The notes: generated by a model from the letters alone, not told the origin. DNA of 64,000 nucleotides from Arthrobacter oryzae (GCF_030812315.1 NZ_JAUSSM010000015.1:1-64000); one strand, 5' to 3'. Positions 44,432 to 53,306 are shown, numbered from the stretch's first letter. Made by a program: numbers and translations.

Positions 44432-44842
44432 CTAATCCAGAACAGCGGTTGCTTCGATCTCGACAAGCACGTCGGGCTCGAAAAGATACTCGACGCCGAT
44501 CAGCGATGTCGGCGGCATCGGCGTGGGCAGTCCGATCTCTGCGGCGACAATTTCGATACCTTCCATGAAAGCGGTGATCTTCTCCGGAGCCCAGGCGGTG
44601 ACGTAGAAGGTCAAACGCACCACGTCGTCGAAGGTCGCGCCAGCGCCGGCTAGACCGGTCGCCGTATTACGGAGAGCCTGGGCAACCTGACCGGCCAGAT
44701 CGCCGGGCGCGACGGGCGTAGCATCGGCAAGGCGCGAGATCTGCCCGGCAACGTGAACATGACGCGTACCGGTGCCGACGGCCACATGGTGGTACGGGGT
44801 GGGCTGCATCAGGCCTTCAGGGCTGAAACGCTGAACAGACAT
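44432..44842 (-). CDS. RidA family (YjgF/UK114) protein
   Basis: 136 residues from the ATG at 44842, which follows AAGGAG. The RidA core is clear: HHVAVGTGTRHVHVAGQISR, GDLAGQVAQALRNTATGLAG, ATFDDVVRLTFYVTAW and the C-terminal LIGVEYLFEPDVLVEIEATA. The Arg that binds the carboxylate in archetypal RidA (R-x-x-x-x-V) is not at its usual place, so this belongs to a Rid subgroup that may act on another substrate than 2-aminoacrylate. It is divergent from an HxlR regulator with a shared palindromic operator. Confidence 0.85.
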   Translation of the reverse strand: MSVQRFSPEGLMQPTPYHHVAVGTGTRHVHVAGQISRLADATPVAPGDLAGQVAQALRNTATGLAGAGATFDDVVRLTFYVTAWAPEKITAFMEGIEIVAAEIGLPTPMPPTSLIGVEYLFEPDVLVEIEATAVLD

Positions 44843-44870
44843 GAAACTCCTTAGGAAAGAGAGACGAACT

Positions 44871-44889
44871 TGGTATATCTTTGATACCA
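44871..44889. promoter_or_regulatory. Palindromic operator between ridA and hxlR-type gene
   Basis: TGGTAT (44871-44876), seven bases, ATACCA (44884-44889), a perfect dyad in the divergent intergenic region. A half-site-like GGATACCAC recurs at 44929-44937, inside the start of the HxlR gene. HxlR repressors act on such short A/T-flanked dyads at divergent promoters. Confidence 0.6.
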
Positions 44890-44924
44890 GGTAGATGTCG
44901 GACACTTCAATGAGACCAGGTTTC

Positions 44925-45302
44925 ATGCCGGATACCACTAGCCATACTGACCCGCTGGAGATCAGCGCCCCACACCGGGAACTGCTCGATCAAGTTCTCG
45001 ACAAGTGGTCACTGAGCGTGCTCAACGAACTCTGCGAGCAGCCGTGCCGGTTCAGCCAACTGCGGCGCACAATCCCCGCGGTGTCGCAGAAGTCCCTGAC
45101 GGCGACGCTGCGACGCCTCGAACGCAACGGCATCATCGAACGCAAGCTGCTAAGCTCGCGCCCCGTGGCGATCGAGTACCGCATCACACCATTGGGCAAG
45201 ACACTTCGCCACCCCATCGACGTGCTCCTGGAATGGGCTGCAAAGCACATGCCTAACATCGAACAGGCACGCGAGACCTTCGACGACCAGGACCTGGCCT
45301 AA
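44925..45302 (+). CDS. HxlR family transcriptional regulator
   Basis: 125 residues from the ATG at 44925 (44895 would add 10). Winged helix with HxlR pattern: LLDQVLDKWSLSVLNELCEQ, RFSQLRRTIPAVSQKSLTAT, LRRLERNGIIERK and YRITPLGKTLRHPIDVLLEW. HxlR proteins respond to aldehydes, quinones or oxidants and usually control a divergent gene, here ridA. No conserved redox Cys near residue 10-15 is seen; the single Cys pair is in LNELCEQPCRF. Confidence 0.88.
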   Translation: MPDTTSHTDPLEISAPHRELLDQVLDKWSLSVLNELCEQPCRFSQLRRTIPAVSQKSLTATLRRLERNGIIERKLLSSRPVAIEYRITPLGKTLRHPIDVLLEWAAKHMPNIEQARETFDDQDLA

Positions 45303-45513
45303 GACAACTGATGAGGTACTCAGCACCGAAGCTGTGCTGTCGGCCCGCTCCACCGTCCACCTTCGCCACCACGTTGTACGTGACGTTCGGCACCGGTTTG
45401 TTTAACTCAGGTGACCAGGCAACACGGATGCCAGCGTACGTGTCGACCCTCACGACGCTGCCGGTGGCATCCGTGTAGTACTTTTCGACCGAGTCGACGG
45501 CCTCCCCCGTCAC
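45253..45513 (-). CDS. Doubtful hypothetical protein or relic
   Basis: 86 residues; the first 70 (EKYYTDATGSVVRVDTYAGI, then VAWSPELNKPVPNVTYNVVA) look like a small beta-rich domain with genuine coding character, but the end runs antisense through the HxlR gene and is basic and repetitive. Probably the front of a gene whose remainder is lost. No family recognised. Confidence 0.3.
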   Translation of the reverse strand: MTGEAVDSVEKYYTDATGSVVRVDTYAGIRVAWSPELNKPVPNVTYNVVAKVDGGAGRQHSFGAEYLISCLRPGPGRRRSRVPVRC

Positions 45514-45633
45514 ATGGGTAGGTGCCCAGCCTTGGGAACCTCAGCATCTACCCGCGCCCGCTCACTTGCCTCCTGCCGGCTTGCTCCTCTGTAACTGTTG
45601 GCTTCAAATGTCATCAGGACAATTCTTGTGGCA

Positions 45634-46476
45634 TCACCGCCGCTTTGACCTGCGGAAATTATCTTCGATATAACGCGTGATCCATTGTTGGAGTTGGTCA
45701 GTATTCCAGCTGGGTGTGTTGACGAGGAGAACTTCGCGGTCTTCACGGAAGGCGCCCGTAATTCCTTCTTCCTTTACTAGGGTTTTGAGCAGCCCGTCCA
45801 CCTCCCGGGAGTACTCGTGCGCGATGTCCTCACGCAAAGAGACCTCAAGCTCCCGTCCGCGAAGCTCGTCTTCGCCCAGGTCCTCGACCTCGATAAGCGG
45901 TTCATCTTCAGCGACTGTGTCCTCGTCTGTACCATTCAACCGCCGGATGACCGCCGCGGCCGTGCGAGTGAGCTTGTCGTCCTCCGATGTGAGCCCCCCG
46001 CTGGCCTGTCCTCTGGCAAGTCCTGGGACGAGGTCAGGAAGAGGTACCTCCTCGTTATCATTCGCCAGCACGGGGTGGTTCTGCCACATGTAGGACTTGA
46101 TTCGGTTGTATCCGACCCTCCACCGGGCTTTGGGGGCTCCTTGCTCCACGACCCGGCACAGGTAGGAAATGACCCCATCGATGACCGCAATTGAGTCAGG
46201 CGACAGGATCGGTTCTGTGCCGATACCATACCGAAGCCATGTGGGGTTGGTGGAGGTCTCCGGTCCAGGAGTTTCCGCCGTCCGTTCCGTGAGCACGGAT
46301 TTCACCCAGCGCCAGAGGGGGGTAAGGCTTTCTACTGTCCCGTCGAGGTTGACAGTACCCTCAGAGCTTTCAGCTAGATATCGGGTCAGATGCTCCAGCG
46401 CGTGCGGCCGCTCATCGAGAAACTCCTGCAGCGCCGCGGCAGCCTCTTGCTTCTTCATCTTTTCGTAGGACTTCAT
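45634..46476 (-). CDS. Hypothetical protein
   Basis: 280 residues from the ATG at 46476 (MKSYEKMKKQEAAAALQEF). The start was preferred because the upstream extension to 46569 is arginine-rich and lacks a site. Helical N-terminal region, an acidic linker (GTDEDTVAEDEPLIEVEDLG) and a helical C-terminal region (EDIAHEYSREVDGLLKTLVK). W-rich segments (LTPLWRWVKSVL, KARWRVGYNRIKSYMWQNHP) are notable. No domain, signal or membrane helix recognised; soluble cytoplasmic. GC is lower than in the flanking metabolic genes, consistent with transfer. Confidence 0.6.
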   Translation of the reverse strand: MKSYEKMKKQEAAAALQEFLDERPHALEHLTRYLAESSEGTVNLDGTVESLTPLWRWVKSVLTERTAETPGPETSTNPTWLRYGIGTEPILSPDSIAVIDGVISYLCRVVEQGAPKARWRVGYNRIKSYMWQNHPVLANDNEEVPLPDLVPGLARGQASGGLTSEDDKLTRTAAAVIRRLNGTDEDTVAEDEPLIEVEDLGEDELRGRELEVSLREDIAHEYSREVDGLLKTLVKEEGITGAFREDREVLLVNTPSWNTDQLQQWITRYIEDNFRRSKRR

Positions 46477-46623
46477 GGCAAATGAATAACATAATTGACG
46501 CCTCTTGTGCGGGAGCTCCTCGGTGGATCTGCAGGTGTAGTGGGTGAGCTGTCCGGCCCTTAGAGGCACGTCGGTTTTCAGGTCATCGTCTGTCGATGCG
46601 AGGAAGGGACCTACCCTTAGGTG

Positions 46624-46845
46624 CTAGGCCAGGATCCGGTATCCCGTCGGCTTATCGAAGAGCCGTCGCCTGTCGTTTCCGGCTGCAGCAATCCAGAGCA
46701 CCGCGTCGTCTGCTGAGGCCTGGTCCACAACGCCCGTCAGAATGTATTCGTCCCAAAGCCAGACCTCAACTGTGTGGCCTGTGAGCTTTGCCCAGTCCGT
46801 GCGCAATCCACGTCCGCTGCCAGCCTTTCTTAACTGATTGCCCAA
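46624..46845 (-). CDS. Small hypothetical protein downstream of pdxS
   Basis: 73 residues; begins 14 bases after the pdxS stop on the same strand. The core LTGHTVEVWLWDEYILTGVV, ADDAVLWIAAAGNDRRRLFD and GYRILA has the strand pattern of a small Sm-like or SH3-like barrel. No family certain. It may be cotranscribed with pdxS by read-through. Confidence 0.45.
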   Translation of the reverse strand: MGNQLRKAGSGRGLRTDWAKLTGHTVEVWLWDEYILTGVVDQASADDAVLWIAAAGNDRRRLFDKPTGYRILA

Positions 46846-46859
46846 CCTAGTCGTGCCTC

Positions 46860-47774
46860 CTACCAGCCGCGTTCGGCGAGGCGGTGTGGCTGCGGGATTT
46901 CGTCGACGTTGATGCCGACCATGGCTTCGCCCAGGCCGCGGGAGGCCTTGGCGATCACGTCGGGGTCATCGAAGAAGGTGGTGGCCTTCACGACGGCGGC
47001 GGCGCGCTGGGCCGGGTTGCCGGACTTGAAGATGCCCGAGCCGACGAACACGCCGTCAGCGCCAAGCTGCATCATCATCGCAGCATCTGCCGGAGTGGCG
47101 ATGCCGCCGGCGGTGAACAGCACGACGGGGAGCTTGCCGGTGGAGGCAACTTCCTTGACCAGGTCGTACGGGGCCTGCAGTTCCTTGGCCGCGACGTACA
47201 GCTCGTCCTCGGGCAGGGCTGCGAGCTTGAGGATCTCGGCGCGGATCTGGCGCATGTGGGTGGTGGCGTTGGAGACGTCGCCGGTGCCGGCCTCGCCCTT
47301 GGACCGGATCATGGCTGCGCCCTCGTTGATGCGGCGCAGCGCCTCACCGAGGTTGGTGGCACCGCACACGAACGGAACGGTGAAGTTCCACTTGTCGATG
47401 TGGTTGGTGTAGTCGGCCGGGGTCAGGACCTCGGACTCGTCGATGTAGTCCACGCCGAGGGACTGCAGGACCTGCGCCTCGACGAAGTGGCCGATCCGGG
47501 CCTTGGCCATGACCGGCACGGACACGGCTTCGATGATCGCCTCGATCATGTCCGGATCGGACATGCGCGACACGCCGCCCTGGGCCCGGATATCGGCCGG
47601 AACGCGTTCCAGCGCCATGACGGCCACGGCACCGGCGTCTTCGGCGATGCGGGCCTGTTCGACGTTGACGACGTCCATGATGACGCCGCCTTTGAGCATC
47701 TCTGCCATGCCGCGCTTGACGCGGCTGCTGCCCATGACGGCGATGTGTTCAAAGGGGAGTGGTTTTCTGGTCAT
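46860..47774 (-). CDS. pdxS: Pyridoxal 5'-phosphate synthase, lyase subunit
   Basis: 304 residues from the ATG at 47774 (GGAG six bases upstream). PdxS makes PLP from ribose 5-phosphate, glyceraldehyde 3-phosphate and ammonia supplied by PdxT. Highly conserved stretches are visible: KRGMAEMLKGGVIMDVVNVE with the first active-site Lys, MALERVPADIRAQGG, PVMAKARIGHFVEAQ, DESEVLTPAD, RSKGEAGTGD and the C-terminal LGADGVFVGSGIFKS. pdxT is not adjacent. It is transcribed away from the sox/sdaA genes, separated by a terminator, but it supplies the cofactor needed by GlyA two genes sets away; that link is inference. Confidence 0.95.
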   Translation of the reverse strand: MTRKPLPFEHIAVMGSSRVKRGMAEMLKGGVIMDVVNVEQARIAEDAGAVAVMALERVPADIRAQGGVSRMSDPDMIEAIIEAVSVPVMAKARIGHFVEAQVLQSLGVDYIDESEVLTPADYTNHIDKWNFTVPFVCGATNLGEALRRINEGAAMIRSKGEAGTGDVSNATTHMRQIRAEILKLAALPEDELYVAAKELQAPYDLVKEVASTGKLPVVLFTAGGIATPADAAMMMQLGADGVFVGSGIFKSGNPAQRAAAVVKATTFFDDPDVIAKASRGLGEAMVGINVDEIPQPHRLAERGW

Positions 47775-47827
47775 TTCACGCTCCAAAGGGGGCCGGACGC
47801 CTGTGAAGCCAGGCAGTTATGTTTGCG

Positions 47828-47862
47828 GTAAAAAGCCCCGGGCATCCATGGACACCCGGGGC
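47828..47862 (-). terminator. Rho-independent terminator after sdaA
   Basis: GCCCCGGG (47835-47842) pairs with CCCGGGGC (47855-47862) with a 12-base loop; on the minus strand it is followed directly by a run of five T (47830-47834). It ends the glyA-sox-sdaA transcript and separates it from pdxS. Confidence 0.85.
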
Positions 47863-47880
47863 CGCAGGTACTTCACCGGC

Positions 47881-49254
47881 TCAGCACTCGATCACATTCA
47901 CGGCGAGGCCCCCGCGGGAGGTCTCCTTGTATTTGGTTTTCATGTCCGCTCCTGTCTCACGCATGGTTTTGATGGCTTTATCCAGCGACACTTTGTGGCT
48001 GCCGTCGCCGTGCAGCGCCAGCCGCGCGGCGTTGATGGCTTTGACGCTGGCGATCGCGTTCCGTTCGATGCAGGGGATCTGCACCAGGCCGCCCACGGGG
48101 TCGCAGGTCAGCCCAAGGTTGTGTTCGATCCCCACTTCGGCGGCGTTCTCCACCTGTTCGGGCGTCCCGCCCATGACCTCGCAGAGGCCGGCGGCGGCCA
48201 TGGAGCAGGCGGACCCCACCTCGCCCTGGCAGCCCACTTCGGCGCCGGAGATGGAGGCGTTGATCTTGAACAGGATTCCGACGGCGGCAGCGGCCAGCAG
48301 GAAGCGGACCACGCCGTCGTCGTTGGCTCCAGGGACGAACTTGATGTAGTAGTGCAGCACCGCCGGCACGATGCCGGCCGCGCCGTTGGTGGGGGCGGTG
48401 ACGATGCGGCCGCCGGCGGCGTTTTCCTCGTTGACGGCGAGGGCGAACAGGTTGACCCATTCCATGGCCCGGAGCGGGTCGGTCACGCCGGTGTCCGCCG
48501 TCAGGGTCTGGAAGAGCGACGGCGCCCGTCGCCTGACGTTCAGCCCGCCGGGGAGGATTCCTTCCGCGGCGCAGCCGTTGTCCACGCATTCGCGCATCAC
48601 GGCCCAGAGTGCCAGCAGCTTTTGGCGGAGTTCAGCTTCGCTGCGCCAGGTCAGTTCGTTGGCGAGCATCACATCGGAGATGGACATGCCTTCGCGGCTG
48701 CAGATGGCCAGGAGTTCGTCGGCGGTGGTGAAGGGGTAGGGCAGGACGGTGGCGTCGGCCACCACCTGGTCGCCGGCGTCGGCGTCGCCGTCAACAACGA
48801 AGCCGCCCCCAATTGAATAGAAGCTCCGTTCGCTGAGGACCGCGCCGGTGTGGTCCAACGCCCGGAAGGTCATGCCGTTCGGGTGCGCGGGCAGCGATTT
48901 GCGGCGGTGCAGCACCACGTCCTCGTCCCAGTTGAAGTCCACCCGGTGGTGCCCGCCGATCCGGAGTTCGGCGTCGAGGGCGGCCGCGGCCACCTGGTCA
49001 TCAGCGGTGGAGGTGTCCACGGTTTCCGGGTCCAGGCCCTGCAGGCCCAGCACCACGGCCTTGTCGGAGCCGTGGCCCCGGCCGGTGGCACCGAGTGATC
49101 CGAACAGTTCGGCCTGGACCCGGACGGTGGTGCTCAGGTGTCCTTCGCTTTTGAGCCCGTCGGCGAACAGTTTTGCTGCCCGCATCGGGCCGACCGTGTG
49201 TGACGAGGACGGCCCGATGCCAACGGAAAACAGGTCCAGGGCGCTAAGTGCCAT
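47881..49254 (-). CDS. sdaA: L-serine ammonia-lyase, single-chain Fe-S type
   Basis: 457 residues. Converts L-serine to pyruvate and ammonia with a [4Fe-4S] cluster. N-terminal beta domain: SALDLFSVGIGPSSSHTVGP at residues 3-22, with the substrate-binding SSSHT. The alpha domain holds the cluster cysteines: GCQGEVGSACSMAAAGL, and TCDPVGGLVQIPCIERNA. Its ATG overlaps the stop of soxG by one base, so it is the last gene of the glyA-soxBDAG-sdaA operon. It completes the route from glycine to serine to pyruvate. Confidence 0.95.
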   Translation of the reverse strand: MALSALDLFSVGIGPSSSHTVGPMRAAKLFADGLKSEGHLSTTVRVQAELFGSLGATGRGHGSDKAVVLGLQGLDPETVDTSTADDQVAAAALDAELRIGGHHRVDFNWDEDVVLHRRKSLPAHPNGMTFRALDHTGAVLSERSFYSIGGGFVVDGDADAGDQVVADATVLPYPFTTADELLAICSREGMSISDVMLANELTWRSEAELRQKLLALWAVMRECVDNGCAAEGILPGGLNVRRRAPSLFQTLTADTGVTDPLRAMEWVNLFALAVNEENAAGGRIVTAPTNGAAGIVPAVLHYYIKFVPGANDDGVVRFLLAAAAVGILFKINASISGAEVGCQGEVGSACSMAAAGLCEVMGGTPEQVENAAEVGIEHNLGLTCDPVGGLVQIPCIERNAIASVKAINAARLALHGDGSHKVSLDKAIKTMRETGADMKTKYKETSRGGLAVNVIEC

Positions 49255-49889
49255 TAAGGGACCTCAGGGGAGGCGTATTCCCTCATGGCATCCAGGAGCC
49301 AGCGGCCCAGGAAGTCCGCGAACGAGGCCCGGGGGAACAGCCGGAAGCTTTCCTCCCCGGTCTTCCACAGAGTGACCGGGATGTTGCCGACCTCGGTGGT
49401 CAGGGCAGTCCCGGGCTTGAACTTACGGGGATGGAGGTCCAGGGCGCAGCCCTTCTCCAGCACCGCCCGGGCCCGCGGGCCGGAGAGTTCGTACGTGGTG
49501 CGGTTGGCGGAGAGGTCCACCACCTGGCCCGGAGCGTCGCCCAGGGCGGAAGTGAGGGAGCCGATCAGGTCTCCGCCCAGGGAGTCATGGGCTTCCTCCG
49601 GTGCCACGACGAGGAACTCGGACGGTCCCAGCCAGAGGACGCTGACACCCTCCCTGCCGGCCACCTCCCCGCAGCGGACCGGCAGTCCGCTGGTGACGGA
49701 GGCGATCCGGGCCCCTTCCTCGGAGCTGGGGTCGACGCGGACGCCGGCCATGGTCTGGAAGGGGCCTTCCTTCAGGACGACCTTTCCCGGGACGGAGCCG
49801 GTCTCCAGCGCTTCGGCCAGGTGCGAGGCCGGGCTGCGGCGGATGTCCCGGAGTCCATTGATGCCTGTGAGTGCTGTGGTGTTAGCCAT
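49254..49889 (-). CDS. soxG: Sarcosine oxidase, gamma subunit
   Basis: 211 residues from the ATG at 49889, overlapping the end of soxA by eight bases. The subunit is a short aminomethyltransferase-like fold: LREVRRSPASHL-type opening (RDIRRSPASHLAEALE), VSVLWLGPSEFLVVAPEEA, VVDLSANRTTYELSGPRARA and the end SFRLFPRASFADFLGRWLLD. It is a structural subunit of heterotetrameric sarcosine oxidase with no known catalytic residue of its own. Position soxB-soxD-soxA-soxG is the canonical order. Confidence 0.92.
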   Translation of the reverse strand: MANTTALTGINGLRDIRRSPASHLAEALETGSVPGKVVLKEGPFQTMAGVRVDPSSEEGARIASVTSGLPVRCGEVAGREGVSVLWLGPSEFLVVAPEEAHDSLGGDLIGSLTSALGDAPGQVVDLSANRTTYELSGPRARAVLEKGCALDLHPRKFKPGTALTTEVGNIPVTLWKTGEESFRLFPRASFADFLGRWLLDAMREYASPEVP

Positions 49890-52863
49890 CTTTGCGGGTC
49901 CCTTCGGGGTCAAAAAGTACGGTTTCGGCGACGATGACGTCGACCAGCTGGTCGCCGGCGGCGGCCACGAGGGTCTCGCCGATGCGGTTGCGGCCGTTCT
50001 TGATCAGCGCCAGGGCGAACGACCTGCCGAGCGCGGCGCTGTGGTAGCTGGAGGTCACGAAGCCCTGCATCGGGACGGGCCCGTAGGCGGGGTTGGTGGT
50101 GATGCCCTTTTCCACGAGCTGGGTGCCTTCGGGCAGCCGCAGCGTTCCGTCCACGGGAAGGACGCTGACCAGGTGCTTGCGGTCCTCGCGCCGGGCGTCG
50201 GCCCGTGCGTAGGAGCGCTTGCCGATGAAGTCCTTGGCCTTGGAGACCACCCATTCCATCCCGGCGTCCTGCGGGGTGACGGTGCCGTCGGTGTCCTGCC
50301 CGACGATCGGGTAGCCCTTTTCGGCCCGGAGCACGTGCATGGTTTCGGTGCCGTACGGGGTGATGTTGAATTCGGCCCCGGCCGCGGCCACGGCTTCCCA
50401 GGTGTTCAGCCCGTACCAGGACGGCACGTTGATCTCGTAGGCCAGTTCGCCGGAGAAGGAGATCCGGCAGACCCGGGCGCGGACGCCGGAGGCGAGGGTG
50501 GTTTCGCGGAAAGTCATGAACGGGAAGGCTTCCGCTTCCAGCCCGCCGCCGGCGGCGAGTTCGGGTGCCACCTTGGCGATCACCGCACGGGATTTGGGCC
50601 CGACGACGGCGATGGTGGACCACTGTTCGGTCACCGAGGTGCAGTGCACGTCCAGTTCCGGCCATTCGGTCTGCAGCCATTCCTCCAGCCAGTCCAGGAC
50701 CTTCGCGGCGCCGCCGGTGGTGGTGGTCATGAAGAACCGGTCCTCGTCCAGGCGCAGGGTCACGCCGTCATCGAAGATCATGCCGTCCGCCATGCACATC
50801 ACGCCGTAACGGGCCGAACCCGGGGCGAGCTTCTTGAACGCGTTGGTGTAGATCCGGTTGAGGAACTCACCGGCGTCCTTGCCCCGGATTTCGATCTTGC
50901 CAAGCGTGGTGGCGTCCATGAAACCCACGGACTCCCGGACGGCTCCGCACTCGCGCAGCACGGCGGTGTCCATGTCCTCCCCGTCCTGCGGGTAGTACCA
51001 GGGCCGCTTCCACTGCCCCACGTCCTCGAACAGGGCACCCTGTGCCACGTGCCAGGGGTGGATCGAGGTGACCCGGGCGGGGTCGAACAGCTCGCCGCGC
51101 TGGCGTCCGGCCAGGGCCGCGAACGCCACGGGGGTGAACGGCGCCCGGTAGGTCGTGGTGCCGATGTCGCCGATGCCCCGGGACGCTTCGCCGGCCTGAC
51201 GCAGGGCCGCGGCGATGACGCCGATCGCGTTGACGCCGGAAGTCTTGCCCTGGTCGTTCGCGGTGCTGATGGAGGTGTAGCGCTTGATGTGCTCCACAGA
51301 CCGCATGCCGGCCCCGGTGGAGCGCAGGACATCGGCCACGGACTGGTCCCGCTGGAAGTCGACGAAGTGGTGGTGCCAGTCATCCGGTGTGCCGGTCTGT
51401 CCCGGGACCAGCCACAGCTGCCGGGTGGGGCCGGACGCTTTCGGCCCGTCAAGGACCAGAGGAACGATAACCCCATCTGAATTTTCCGGGCTGAAGCCCG
51501 CCGCGATCGCGGCCGTGGCCCCGGCCGAGATGCCCTCGGCGAGGCAGTCAACGAGGTCGAAGCTGCCGCGGCCGGAGCCGACAATCTGCTGGTTCGGGAC
51601 CACGGTGCTCGGCACGAACGCCGCCAGGTCATCGTCCCAGCGCAGCTTGCCCTGCCGCTGCGAGTGCAGGTGCACCAGCGGGCTCCAGCCGCCGGAGACT
51701 GCCAGCAGGTCGCAGGCGATCTCTTCGATGCCGGAGGTCAGTTCGCCGTCGTCGTTGATGCTGCGGACGGTCACGGAATTCAGCCGGCCTGTGTTTGTTC
51801 CGGCCGCGCCGGACTCCGGTGCTGCGGCGGTGTTGGCCACGGCGCTGCCGATCAGCACCCGGGTGCCGGCTTCAACGGCGGCAGCAGCCACCTCGGTCAG
51901 CTTGGGGCGGGCGTCGACGACGGCGGCGACCTTGACCCCGGCGGCCCGCAGGTCCGCGGCCAGGGCGTAGGCGCTGTCGTTGGTGGTGCTGATGACCACC
52001 CGCTGCCCCGCGGCGACGGCGTAGCGGTTGAGGTAGCTGCGGACGGCCGAGGCGAGCATGATGCCGGGGCGGTCGTTGTTCTCGAAGACCAGCGGGCGTT
52101 CGTGGGCGCCCGGAGCCAGCACCACCTGATGGGCACGGATATGCCAAATCCGCTGCCGGGACACCCCGGGAGCGGCCGGGCTGGACAGATGGTCGGTGCG
52201 GTTCTGGACCGCGATGACGTAGTTGGCGTCATAGGCGCCGAAAGCCGTGGTGCGGTTCAGGACGGTGCATTCGGCCGCCGAGACGAGCTCGGCTTCGACG
52301 TCCGCCACCCATTCCAGGGCCGGCTTGCCCTCGATGCTCTCGGCCAGGCCGGGGGCCGTGGAACCGGACAGCAGCGTGCCGCCGAGTTCGGGCTGGTCGT
52401 CCAGCAGCATCACCCGGGCGCCGGTGCGGACGGCTTCGCGGGCCGCGGCCAGGCCGGCGGGTCCGCCGCCGATCACCAGGACGTCCGTGTGGACGTACTT
52501 CTTGTCGTACTCGGCCCGGTCTTCCTCCGGATCCAGCCGGCCCAGGCCGTTCAGCAGTTCCGCCTTCAGGCCGTCCACCAGGGTGACGGTGGTGGCAGGG
52601 AGCATGGACTCCGCCACGTGGCCCGGGAAGCGCGGGAAGATCTTCACCAGCGCGTTGGGTTCCTCCACACCGGCGGCCATAATCCCGCGGGGCCGGTCCT
52701 CGTACAGCGAGTTGCCGGCAGCGACCCGCCCGTTGGCGAGCAGCGCCGAAGCGATCGTGTCGCCCGGGTGTCCGGTGAATTCCTCGCCGTCCACGGTAAA
52801 ACGCCAGGAAATGCTGCGGTCGATGCGTCCGCCGGCGGCGAGGCGGGCGTTCTGGGAAGTCAC
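49882..52863 (-). CDS. soxA: Sarcosine oxidase, alpha subunit
   Basis: 993 residues, typical. An N-terminal 2Fe-2S-ferredoxin-like domain (1-100, GEEFTGHPGDTIASALLANG) leads to a Rossmann NAD-binding domain with VLVIGGGPAGLAAAREAV at about 128-145, and a second Rossmann motif. The C-terminal 400 residues are a GcvT-like folate domain (FKKLAPGSARYGVMCMADGM, VRARVCRISFSGELAYEINV, then a late RLPEGTQLVEKG barrel). In the tetramer this subunit binds NAD+ and tetrahydrofolate and turns the formaldehyde equivalent from sarcosine into 5,10-methylene-THF. Overlaps soxD upstream by four bases and soxG downstream by eight. Confidence 0.95.
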   Translation of the reverse strand: MTSQNARLAAGGRIDRSISWRFTVDGEEFTGHPGDTIASALLANGRVAAGNSLYEDRPRGIMAAGVEEPNALVKIFPRFPGHVAESMLPATTVTLVDGLKAELLNGLGRLDPEEDRAEYDKKYVHTDVLVIGGGPAGLAAAREAVRTGARVMLLDDQPELGGTLLSGSTAPGLAESIEGKPALEWVADVEAELVSAAECTVLNRTTAFGAYDANYVIAVQNRTDHLSSPAAPGVSRQRIWHIRAHQVVLAPGAHERPLVFENNDRPGIMLASAVRSYLNRYAVAAGQRVVISTTNDSAYALAADLRAAGVKVAAVVDARPKLTEVAAAAVEAGTRVLIGSAVANTAAAPESGAAGTNTGRLNSVTVRSINDDGELTSGIEEIACDLLAVSGGWSPLVHLHSQRQGKLRWDDDLAAFVPSTVVPNQQIVGSGRGSFDLVDCLAEGISAGATAAIAAGFSPENSDGVIVPLVLDGPKASGPTRQLWLVPGQTGTPDDWHHHFVDFQRDQSVADVLRSTGAGMRSVEHIKRYTSISTANDQGKTSGVNAIGVIAAALRQAGEASRGIGDIGTTTYRAPFTPVAFAALAGRQRGELFDPARVTSIHPWHVAQGALFEDVGQWKRPWYYPQDGEDMDTAVLRECGAVRESVGFMDATTLGKIEIRGKDAGEFLNRIYTNAFKKLAPGSARYGVMCMADGMIFDDGVTLRLDEDRFFMTTTTGGAAKVLDWLEEWLQTEWPELDVHCTSVTEQWSTIAVVGPKSRAVIAKVAPELAAGGGLEAEAFPFMTFRETTLASGVRARVCRISFSGELAYEINVPSWYGLNTWEAVAAAGAEFNITPYGTETMHVLRAEKGYPIVGQDTDGTVTPQDAGMEWVVSKAKDFIGKRSYARADARREDRKHLVSVLPVDGTLRLPEGTQLVEKGITTNPAYGPVPMQGFVTSSYHSAALGRSFALALIKNGRNRIGETLVAAAGDQLVDVIVAETVLFDPEGTRKDG

Positions 52864-53306
52864 TTGGTTGCTCCTTCCGGGGCAGTGGTGCCGGACTGGG
52901 TGGTGCTCGGGGCCGTGCTTGGGGCGGTGCTGGTGGAGGTGATGCTGGTTGCCGCGATGCTGGGCGCCGCGGACCCGGTAGTGGTGCTGTCAGCGGCGGT
53001 GCTGGCAGTGCCGGACTCAGGTGCCGCGGCGGCCTTGTCCGGCCGGGGCGCGCCCATCGGGTAGATCGACTGGATGTCATAGCTGACCGTGTCACGGAGC
53101 ATGTTGAACCACTGGCGGCAGCCGGTGCTGTGCAGCCAGCGCTCGGCGAAGATGCCCTTGGTGTTGTCCCGGTAGAACAGGAACTCGGCCCATTCGCGGT
53201 CGTTCAGCCCGCTCGGGTTCTCCGGGTAGGGTACGTGGGCCTGGCCGCCGTAGTGGAACTCGGTCTCGTCGCGGGAGCCGCAGTTCGGGCATGAGATAAG
53301 CAGCAT
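52860..53306 (-). CDS. soxD: Sarcosine oxidase, delta subunit with an unusual Ala/Ser/Thr-rich tail
   Basis: 148 residues from the ATG at 53306. Residues 1-90 are a normal SoxD: LLISCPNCGSRDETEFHYGG with the zinc CxxC and HSTGCRQWFNMLRDT with the further ligands. Residues 91-148 are an added low-complexity tail made mostly of Ala, Ser, Thr, Pro and Gly (TSTSTAPSTAPSTTQSG). Common SoxD proteins are about 90-110 residues, so this extension of roughly 50-58 residues is notable. Ends in an ATGA overlap with soxA. Confidence 0.92.
   Translation of the reverse strand: MLLISCPNCGSRDETEFHYGGQAHVPYPENPSGLNDREWAEFLFYRDNTKGIFAERWLHSTGCRQWFNMLRDTVSYDIQSIYPMGAPRPDKAAAAPESGTASTAADSTTTGSAAPSIAATSITSTSTAPSTAPSTTQSGTTAPEGATK

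Noticed and set aside
46884..47831. Long plus-strand frame opposite pdxS
   Set aside because: Antisense shadow of a highly conserved gene; His/Asp/Gly-rich composition typical of such shadows. The same applies to frames opposite soxA, glpX, glpK, glpD, dimethylglycine oxidase and the FAD monooxygenase.
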